Positions 5,928 to 10,763 of a DNA stretch of 11,243 nt are shown piece by piece; within the stretch, counting starts at the first letter, position 1, and each line of letters starts with the position of its first letter. The notes under the pieces are model-generated. The model was not told the origin of the DNA. It saw nothing but the letters and a program-made list of their open reading frames with translations, and ran no database searches. This stretch comes from JBBDXA01 sp040902585 (lineage in GTDB: Bacteria; Planctomycetota; Phycisphaerae; Phycisphaerales; Phycisphaeraceae). A program made the translations under genes and the position numbers. The stretch covers positions 1 through 11,243 of the forward strand of contig JBBDXA010000254.1 of the NCBI GenBank assembly GCA_040902585.1. Direction: 5' to 3'.

Positions 5928-7253
5928 ATGCCGCAGCCTGAGATGAAAGTGAAGATCGATCCGCCGATGTCGCAGTGGCATCAAGGTCCACTGCGCGAGC
6001 AATGCGCCATCGCAACCGGCCACCAGCTCTGGCATTGGCATCCGGGCATTCTCGCCAAGTATTACGCCGTCGATGCCTTCGCGCAGAAGCCGGGTGGCCG
6101 CGTTCTCAACGTCTGGGTGAATCACGATACGGTTGACGCCACGCGCATCGAGCTGCCTGTCATTGATGGTGATCGTGCCGGAACGCGCGCCATTCATCTG
6201 GGCCCCTGCGACGCGACACTGCCGACGTGCGTGCAGCCTGCGATTGATCCTGATCATGCGGTGAGAACGCTGACTGAAGCGGCCGAGGCGAACACCCTTC
6301 CGCAAGGCGTCAATGTCGATCGACTGGTTCACGCCTGGAAACGCGCCCCGCGCGAAGGCTCGCTCGATCAGCAGATGGTTGCGGTGATGACCGACATGCT
6401 GCGCGGACATGTGCAGCCGTTTCAATCATTGCTCTCTTCGCAGCTCTTGGAGAAGCCGGCCGCGCGATCGCTGGTCAGTCACATGCTGGACGATGCGAAG
6501 CGCTGCGTTCAACATTTCAACGAAGCTGTCGCGGCTCAACCGGCAGCAGGGATTCGTCCGCTGCTCGTGGAACCTCACCGCGTCGAGCTTCCGCTCTGGG
6601 CTCTTGCCGATCGCCAGCCCAGGCAGCGGGTCTTCGCAGACCTTTCCGACCGCAAGCCGATCCTCACGCTGGAGTCAGGCGAACCTGTTTCCATACCGCT
6701 CGCGCCGCGTGCCCTGCTGCTGACCGCCCTGATGCGGGCCTACTTCTGCGAGCTGTTCATTCACGGCTCAGGCGGCGGCGTGTACGACCAGATCATGGAG
6801 CAGTGGTGGAATGCGTGGACAGGCATTTCCCTCGCGCCGATGGCGGTCGTGAGTGCGGATGTGTTTCTGCCGTTTGATGGTGTGCCGCTTGCTGAACGTA
6901 AGGATGTGGACAGGGCCATCTGGTTTGCTCATCATCTGCCGCACAATGTGGAGCGCTTCGTGACGAGCGGCGAGGCCGATTTCAATCTCGCCGCGCGCAA
7001 GAATGCAATCTTGACGCACATGGATGACGACCGCGATCGACAACGGCGGCGGACGGCCTTCCGCGAATTGCATGACATCAACGCATCGCTCGCCGCGTCG
7101 CACCCGCAACTCATGGCGAACGCCCGATCCGGGATTGATCAAGCCATGGTTGGCCTGGAAAATCAGCGCGTCGGGCAGAAGCGAGACTGGTGCTTCTCGC
7201 TGTATCCGATTGATCGCCTCGATCGATTGCGTCGGAAGATCGCGACGGGCTGA
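5928..7253 (+). CDS. Uncharacterised conserved protein, distantly BshC-like
   Basis: A 441-residue soluble protein. Near the N-terminus IATGHQLWHWHPGILAKYYAVDAF (from about residue 28) resembles the GHQ/GP segment of BshC, the putative cysteine-adding enzyme of bacillithiol synthesis, and is followed by NVWVNHDTVD. A second conserved block is RALLLTALMRAYFCELFIHGSGGGVYD (FIHGSGGGVYD at 277-287) and then a segment ending VFLP. I recall this combination (ATGHQ-HPG near the start and LFIHGxGGxxYD in the middle) in uncharacterised planctomycete proteins. Homology to BshC is an impression from motifs, not established; the rest of the protein is not recognised. The start could also be the ATG at 5943. 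It has no signal peptide or membrane segment. Its neighbours give no pathway clue; it is convergent with nusB, 65 nt away. Confidence 0.8.
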   Translation: MPQPEMKVKIDPPMSQWHQGPLREQCAIATGHQLWHWHPGILAKYYAVDAFAQKPGGRVLNVWVNHDTVDATRIELPVIDGDRAGTRAIHLGPCDATLPTCVQPAIDPDHAVRTLTEAAEANTLPQGVNVDRLVHAWKRAPREGSLDQQMVAVMTDMLRGHVQPFQSLLSSQLLEKPAARSLVSHMLDDAKRCVQHFNEAVAAQPAAGIRPLLVEPHRVELPLWALADRQPRQRVFADLSDRKPILTLESGEPVSIPLAPRALLLTALMRAYFCELFIHGSGGGVYDQIMEQWWNAWTGISLAPMAVVSADVFLPFDGVPLAERKDVDRAIWFAHHLPHNVERFVTSGEADFNLAARKNAILTHMDDDRDRQRRRTAFRELHDINASLAASHPQLMANARSGIDQAMVGLENQRVGQKRDWCFSLYPIDRLDRLRRKIATG

Positions 7254-7263
7254 AGGGAGAGGA

Positions 7264-7298
7264 GACAGAGGACAGGGGACAGGGGACAGGAGTCAGGA
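7264..7298. repeat. Heptamer tandem repeat (GACAGGG-like, five units)
   Basis: Five consecutive 7-nt units, GACAGAG, GACAGGG, GACAGGG, GACAGGA and GTCAGGA, occupy the short gap between the convergent BshC-like and nusB genes. The purine-rich strand is the plus strand. No hairpin terminator was found in this gap. Confidence 0.7.
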
Positions 7299-7318
7299 AC
7301 ACTCCGAGGTGCGAGGGA

Positions 7319-7816
7319 TCACTTCGGCGACTCTCCCGCGTCCTTCACCGCATCGGCAAGCCAGGCCTCGGGCGACAACGGCTTCTCTTCCGCTTCGCCT
7401 TCTTCAAACGCATCACCCTTCTCGCCGCGGGCCATTTTGTCGAGCACGCCGTTGATGAAGGCCGGGCTGTGCTCGGCACAGAACGCCTTGGCGAGTTCGA
7501 CGGCCTCGTTGATCGCGACCTTTACCGGGGCGCGCTCGGAAGTGATCTCGTAATAGGAAAGTCGAAGAATCGCCCGATCCAGTGGCGGCTGACGATAGGT
7601 GGGCCAGTCCGGGGCGAGCTGCGTGGCCAGTGCATCAGTCTGATCGTGCAACTGCCAGGCGGCCTCGGCGAGCTTGAAGGCTTCGGTGCCCAGGGCCGCG
7701 TCGTCCGCGTCTTCGCACAGGGCATCGAGAATCGCATCGCGGTCCTGTTCGCCGCGAAGATCGAGTTGATAAAGGGCCTGCATGGCCAGACGTCGGATGT
7801 CGGTTCGTTTGCTCAC
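7319..7816 (-). CDS. nusB: Transcription antitermination factor NusB
   Basis: The 165-residue protein begins SKRTDIRRLAMQALYQLDLRG, the NusB helix 1 signature, and carries the diagnostic core LDRAILRLSYYEI, APVKVAINEAVELAKAFC and SPAFINGVLDKMARGEKG. NusB pairs with NusE (S10) on boxA RNA to promote processive transcription of rRNA operons. The family is usually about 140 residues; here the NusB fold ends near residue 133 and an acidic tail of about 30 residues (FEEGEAEEKPLSPEAW and on) follows. The start is a GTG with no Shine-Dalgarno; TACACT ends 6 nt upstream, fitting a leaderless transcript. ribH lies directly upstream on the same strand, 90 nt away, a common gene order, so nusB could be read both from ribH and from its own promoter. 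Confidence 0.96.
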   Translation of the reverse strand: MSKRTDIRRLAMQALYQLDLRGEQDRDAILDALCEDADDAALGTEAFKLAEAAWQLHDQTDALATQLAPDWPTYRQPPLDRAILRLSYYEITSERAPVKVAINEAVELAKAFCAEHSPAFINGVLDKMARGEKGDAFEEGEAEEKPLSPEAWLADAVKDAGESPK

Positions 7817-7822
7817 GCGGGT

Positions 7823-7828
7823 AGTGTA
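7823..7828 (-). promoter_or_regulatory. -10 box at leaderless spacing before nusB (TACACT)
   Basis: On the minus strand TACACT, identical to the -10 of the rpsP promoter, is followed by 6 nt and the GTG at 7816, so transcription would start on the G of the start codon. The -35 region is poor. Confidence 0.45.
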
Positions 7829-7894
7829 GCGGTGGTGATGGGGTGAAGCGAGATGGCGGTGGAGATTCGATGCGATGTGGCGAGTGTCGCGCGA

Positions 7895-7908
7895 AGCCGC
7901 GAGCGGCT
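7895..7908. repeat. Solo short palindrome at the 3' end of ribH
   Basis: AGCCG (7895-7899) pairs with CGGCT (7904-7908), overlapping the ribH stop codon (7907-7909). The sequence AAGCCGCGAGCGGC differs by one base from the AAGCCGCAAGCGGC unit of the inverted repeat on the other side of ribH (8488-8501). It may serve as a weak terminator, but the match suggests one repeat family. Confidence 0.5.
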
Positions 7909-8377
7909 AGGGGTTGATCTTCCTGATGAGGTTCGCCATCTCGATGCCCGCGAGCATGAAGGTGCGGCCCGCGTTGCCCATCTTCGCGCCGGCGCGGTTG
8001 ATGGCCTGATCCAGCGTGTCGCAGGTGAGCACGCCGAAGATGCAGGGAATGCCGGTGCTGACGCCGACGTCCTTGATGCCCTTGGCGGTCTGTTCGACGA
8101 CGTGATCATAGTGATCTGTCTCGCCGCGGATGACGCAGCCGAGACAGATGATGGAGTGATACTGTTTCGTCTGCGCGAGGTTGAGCGCGGTGACGGGCAG
8201 CTCGAAGGAGCCGGGCACGTGAGCGATGGTGATGTTCTCATCGCGCCCGCCCAGGGCATGCCAGGCGCGCACCGCGTTGTCGAGCATGTGCTTGGTGACA
8301 TAGTCGTTGAAGCGGGCGACAACGATGGCGATACGTGCGTCGGCTGCGAGAAGATTTCCTTCCAGTTCGTGCGGCAT
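7907..8377 (-). CDS. ribH: 6,7-dimethyl-8-ribityllumazine synthase
   Basis: The 156-residue protein has RIAIVVARFN (15-24), HVPGSFELP (53-61), CLGCVIRGETDHYDHV (78-93) with the catalytic histidine at His89, and FGVLTCDTLDQAINRAG, all hallmarks of lumazine synthase. It condenses 5-amino-6-ribitylamino-uracil with 3,4-dihydroxy-2-butanone 4-phosphate, the penultimate step of riboflavin synthesis, usually in a 60-mer or pentamer. The ATG at 8377 gives the usual short N-terminus; a longer start at 8413 adds 12 residues with no family support and would span the -10-like box. There is no Shine-Dalgarno; TAGAAT ends 7 nt before the ATG. nusB follows in the same direction. No other rib genes are in the window. 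Palindromic repeats of one family lie at both ends. Confidence 0.97.
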   Translation of the reverse strand: MPHELEGNLLAADARIAIVVARFNDYVTKHMLDNAVRAWHALGGRDENITIAHVPGSFELPVTALNLAQTKQYHSIICLGCVIRGETDHYDHVVEQTAKGIKDVGVSTGIPCIFGVLTCDTLDQAINRAGAKMGNAGRTFMLAGIEMANLIRKINP

Positions 8378-8384
8378 GGCCGCG

Positions 8385-8390
8385 ATTCTA
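8385..8390 (-). promoter_or_regulatory. -10 box at leaderless spacing before ribH (TAGAAT)
   Basis: On the minus strand TAGAAT (five of six matches to TATAAT) is followed by 7 nt and the ATG at 8377. Transcription would begin at or one base before the start codon. A poor GTGGTT occupies the -35 position at 17 nt. Confidence 0.45.
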
Positions 8391-8423
8391 GCGAAGTTCC
8401 AACTTTCAACCACGGTTCATCGA

Positions 8424-8501
8424 GCCGCTTGCGGCTTAGCAATCCCCGCGTCGCCGATTGGCCGGGAATATAGGCAGGTCCGCTGCTAAGCCGCAAGCGG
8501 C
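8424..8501. repeat. Inverted repeat with 18-bp arms between ribH and mdh, cut by an assembly gap
   Basis: The left arm (8424-8441) and right arm (8484-8501) are perfect reverse complements of 18 nt around a 42-nt spacer. Each arm contains its own small palindrome (GCCGC-TT-GCGGC). The right arm ends exactly at a run of 10 Ns, and GGCTC after the gap could continue the pairing with GAGCC around 8422-8426. This is again a head-to-head pair of palindromic units. No gene lies in 8414-8610. Confidence 0.75.
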
Positions 8502-8511
8502 NNNNNNNNNN
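8502..8511. other. Assembly gap (10 Ns)
   Basis: Ten undetermined bases, probably a scaffold join of arbitrary length. They abut a palindromic repeat arm, which probably caused the break. Linkage of ribH to mdh depends on this join. Confidence 0.98.
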
Positions 8512-8542
8512 GGCTCCAACAGGTGCCCCCCGTCCCCCATCG

Positions 8543-8571
8543 CTGGCATCGCCCCCAACTTGCATTATCAT
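8543..8571 (+). promoter_or_regulatory. Candidate sigma-70-like promoter of mdh
   Basis: CTGGCA (8543-8548, four of six to TTGACA) and TATCAT (8566-8571, five of six to TATAAT) are 17 nt apart. Transcription would start near 8578, giving a leader of about 33 nt that contains the AAGGA ribosome binding site. Confidence 0.5.
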
Positions 8572-8610
8572 GACCGCCCCAACCGACTCCTAGATCAGAA
8601 GGATTTCTCC

Positions 8611-9582
8611 ATGCCCAAGCGTGCAAAGATCACCATCATCGGCGGCGGCAACGTCGGCTCTTCCTGCGCCCTGTGGGCCGCCTCGAAAGAACTGGGCGAT
8701 ATCGTCGTCCTTGACATCCCCGCGGCTGAGAACGTCGTCAAAGGCAAGATGCTCGACCTGGCCCAATGCGCTCCCATCGAACGCTTCGACTGCGCCATCA
8801 AAGGCACGAGCAACTATGAAGACATCGCTGATTCGGATGTCGTGGTCATCACGGCGGGCGTGCCGCGCAAGCCCGGCATGTCGCGCGACGATCTGATCGA
8901 TATCAACGTGAAGATCGTCAAGTCCGTCAGCGAGAACGTGAAGAAATACGCGCCTAACGCCATCGTGATCGTCGTCTCCAACCCGCTCGATGCGATGGTC
9001 TACACCGCATGGAAGACCACCGGCTTCCCGACCCATCGCATCATCGGCCAGGCCGGCTGCCTCGACGTCGCCCGCTATCGCACCTTCATCGCGTGGGAAA
9101 TCGGCTGCTCCGTCGAAGACGTCCAGGCCCTGCTGCTGGGCGGCCACGGCGACGACATGGTCCCCCTGCCTCGCTACACCAGCGTACACGGCGTCCCCGT
9201 GCAGCAGCTTCTCTCTGATGAAAAGATCAAGGCCTGCGTCGATCGCGCTAAAGTCGGCGGCGGCGAAATCGTCAAGCTCATGGGCACCAGCGCCTACTAC
9301 GCCCCGGCCTCCGGCGTCATCCAGATGGTCGAAGCCATCGTCAAGGACAAGAAGCGAATCCTCCCCTGTGCCGGCTACTGTGAGAACGAATACAGCGTCG
9401 CGCCCGGTGCCAAGGGCAAAGGCTATTTCATCGGCGTGCCCGTCGTCCTCGGCAAGGAAGGCGTCGAGAAGATCATCGAGATCCAGCTCGACGATGAGGA
9501 AAGCAAACTCATGGCCGAGTCGGTCAGCCACGTGAAAGATCTCGTCAGCGTGGTGCAGAAGCTGTTCCCCGATCTGGCTTGA
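8611..9582 (+). CDS. mdh: Malate dehydrogenase (LDH-like type)
   Basis: A 323-residue NAD-dependent dehydrogenase that interconverts malate and oxaloacetate in the TCA cycle. The Rossmann motif is GGGNVG (11-16), and Asp35 at the end of strand 2 favours NAD over NADP. GVPRKPGMSRDDL carries Arg86 and Arg92; arginine at 86, where lactate dehydrogenases have glutamine, points to a dicarboxylate substrate. Other active-site residues are Asn124 in VSNPLD, Asp152 and Arg155 in LDVARYR, and catalytic His179 in GGHGDDMVPL. The ATG at 8611 is preferred because homology starts there and AAGGA lies 7 nt upstream; longer frames run through the N gap. It is divergent from ribH. The next gene, eda, is 202 nt downstream past a large inverted repeat, so co-transcription is doubtful. 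Confidence 0.97.
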   Translation: MPKRAKITIIGGGNVGSSCALWAASKELGDIVVLDIPAAENVVKGKMLDLAQCAPIERFDCAIKGTSNYEDIADSDVVVITAGVPRKPGMSRDDLIDINVKIVKSVSENVKKYAPNAIVIVVSNPLDAMVYTAWKTTGFPTHRIIGQAGCLDVARYRTFIAWEIGCSVEDVQALLLGGHGDDMVPLPRYTSVHGVPVQQLLSDEKIKACVDRAKVGGGEIVKLMGTSAYYAPASGVIQMVEAIVKDKKRILPCAGYCENEYSVAPGAKGKGYFIGVPVVLGKEGVEKIIEIQLDDEESKLMAESVSHVKDLVSVVQKLFPDLA

Positions 9583-9607
9583 AAGTAGGGCCAGGAGTCA
9601 AGGATTC

Positions 9608-9725
9608 GGGTGCCACGGGTCAAGGAGTCCGCGACGCAGACCCGTGCCGATGAACCTTTGATGTTCGATAGTACCCTGCCGCTCGCACGGGTCTGCTCGG
9701 CAGACCTCGCCGACCCGTGGCACCC
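9608..9725. repeat. Nested inverted repeat downstream of mdh (paired palindromic units)
   Basis: Outer arms GGGTGCCACGGGTC (9608-9621) and its perfect complement (9712-9725) enclose inner arms GCAGACCCGTGC (9636-9647) and its complement (9685-9696), with 14-16 nt between outer and inner arms and a 37-nt centre. Each half is thus one unit of about 40 nt that can fold on itself (CACGGGT with ACCCGTG), present twice head to head. A further small hairpin (9690-9706, 7-bp stem, 3-nt loop) lies in the right half. It may also stop transcription after mdh, 26 nt past the stop codon. Confidence 0.78.
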
Positions 9726-9729
9726 AACG

Positions 9730-9784
9730 CCTTCTCTTCCTTCTCTACCTCCTTTACCTTCCTCCACCTCCTCCCCTCCTTCCC
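9730..9784 (+). other. Polypyrimidine tract forming the eda leader
   Basis: Of 55 bases directly before the eda start codon, only three (all A) are purines. The tract therefore lacks any Shine-Dalgarno sequence and has no TAnnnT box at leaderless spacing. Mirror-like polypyrimidine tracts can form triplex DNA; an unstructured pyrimidine leader could also be bound by ribosomal protein S1. Both are inferences. Confidence 0.7.
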
Positions 9785-10432
9785 ATGCGCCTCACCACCC
9801 TCGCCCGCATCGAACGCACCGGCCTCATCGCCGTGATCCGCGCGGATAGTTCCGCGCAGCTCGTCGATGTCTGCAAAGCGCTCGCCGACGGCGGCTGCGA
9901 GGCGTGTGAGATCACCATGACCACGCCCGGCGCGCTGGAGGCGATCACCGCTGCGCGCAAAGCCATGGGCGATCGCTGCATCGTCGGCGTCGGCTCCGTG
10001 CTCGATCCGGACACCGCCCGCGCTGCGATCCACGCCGGTGCGCAGTTCGTCTTCGCACCCACGCTGAATCTCGATGTGATCGCAATGGCCCATCGCTACG
10101 ACACCGTCGTCGTGCCCGGCGCGTTCACGCCGACGGAAATCCTCACCGCTTGGCAGGCCGGGGCGGACCTCGTGAAAGTCTTCCCGGCCAATCACCTGGG
10201 CCCGAAATATTTCAAAGACATCCTCGCCCCGATGCCGCACTTGAAGCTCACACCCACCGGCGGCGTCGATCTCGACACGGCTGAAGACTGGCTGCGCGCC
10301 GGCGCGGCGGCACTGGGCGTCGGTTCCTCGCTCGTGAAGAAAGAGTTGATCAAGAACAAAGACTGGGCGGGGCTGACGAAGCTGACGCGGCAGTTTCGGG
10401 AGATTGTGGAGCGGGTGCGCGGCAGCGAATAG
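9785..10432 (+). CDS. eda: KDPG/KHG aldolase (2-dehydro-3-deoxy-phosphogluconate aldolase)
   Basis: A 215-residue class I aldolase of the Entner-Doudoroff pathway and uronate catabolism that splits KDPG into pyruvate and glyceraldehyde 3-phosphate. Seen are IAVIRA at the start, Glu42 in CEITMTTPGAL, GVGSV (68-72), FAPTLN, VPGAFTPTEIL, the Schiff-base Lys131 in LVKVFPAN, PTGGV (157-161) and the phosphate-binding LGVGSS. Length is typical. Compared with the E. coli enzyme, the arginine after the catalytic glutamate (Arg49) is replaced by Thr46, which suggests the other subfamily type or a shifted substrate preference. No edd lies in the window. The leader is almost pure pyrimidine without a Shine-Dalgarno. 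The neighbouring sulfatase and HAD genes are also carbohydrate enzymes but are too far away to imply an operon. Confidence 0.93.
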   Translation: MRLTTLARIERTGLIAVIRADSSAQLVDVCKALADGGCEACEITMTTPGALEAITAARKAMGDRCIVGVGSVLDPDTARAAIHAGAQFVFAPTLNLDVIAMAHRYDTVVVPGAFTPTEILTAWQAGADLVKVFPANHLGPKYFKDILAPMPHLKLTPTGGVDLDTAEDWLRAGAAALGVGSSLVKKELIKNKDWAGLTKLTRQFREIVERVRGSE

Positions 10433-10465
10433 AGATGGGAAAGTGCAGAATCGCGACAGAATGTG

Positions 10466-10669
10466 ATGATGGAACAGGCATCCGGAAAGATTGCAAGGGT
10501 CGTTACCCGAACATCGCTAAGGGCTTCCAAGAGCGATGCCGCTTACTGGCGTGCCCAATCTCCCCACGCGCGCATCGCGCAGGTCGAGGTCATCCGGCGC
10601 GAGTTCCACGGATGGCGGTATGATGCTGAACCCGGACTTCAAAGAGTTTGTTCGGTTGTTAAACGCTGA
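10466..10669 (+). CDS. Small hypothetical protein usually paired with a nucleotidyltransferase
   Basis: A 67-residue basic protein with TSLRASKSDAAYWRAQSP, ARIAQVEVIRREFHGWRYD and PGLQRVCSVVKR. I recognise this pattern (YWxxxxPxxRxxxVExxRRxxHG ... LQRVxxVVKR) from small genes that sit just upstream of MNT/AbiEii-like nucleotidyltransferase genes in cyanobacteria, planctomycetes and others. Their function is unproven; the arrangement resembles toxin-antitoxin pairs. Here the gene appears intact. Possible starts are GTG 10463, ATG 10466 or ATG 10469; no good Shine-Dalgarno helps to choose. Its 3' end overlaps the start of the expected partner, which is truncated (10620-10715). It lies 33 nt after eda on the same strand and may be read through from it. 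Confidence 0.68.
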   Translation: MMEQASGKIARVVTRTSLRASKSDAAYWRAQSPHARIAQVEVIRREFHGWRYDAEPGLQRVCSVVKR

Positions 10670-10715
10670 AGGTGTACCGTGCTTGACTCTCGGGCTAAAC
10701 TATCTCCAATTATAG
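10620..10715 (+). pseudogene. Truncated 5' end of a nucleotidyltransferase-like gene
   Basis: In the +2 frame relative to the preceding gene and overlapping it by 50 nt, the sequence reads MMLNPDFKEFVRLLNAEGV and then PCLTLGLNYLQL before a stop. The first 19 residues match the usual N-terminus of the MNT-like nucleotidyltransferases that accompany the small upstream gene (pattern: NPDFKEFvrLLNaegVrYLvVGGyAv). The core GG...DxD active site that should follow is missing; similarity stops at about 10676. The overlap with the small gene is the arrangement expected of the intact module, so this is best read as a module broken by deletion, with a new neighbour (the LRR gene) brought in behind it. 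Recognition rests on a short match. Confidence 0.6.
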
Positions 10716-10763
10716 GGAGAAGCCGAAGACTTACGCCGATGAAACTCATTCGGAGTGTTGCTT

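Noticed and set aside
8458..8610. Coding sequence reading through the N gap into mdh or out of ribH
   Set aside because: These translations include undefined residues and non-conserved sequence; the mdh start at 8611 has its own ribosome binding site and the ribH start is at 8377.
8590..9531. 313-codon open frame antisense to mdh
   Set aside because: Same shadow effect; the Asp/Ala/Val/His-rich product has no family features, and mdh on the other strand is certain.
10683..10714. Promoter TTGACT...AATTAT for the LRR gene
   Set aside because: The spacing is 19 nt to a weak -10 and 22 nt to TATAGG; neither is convincing.
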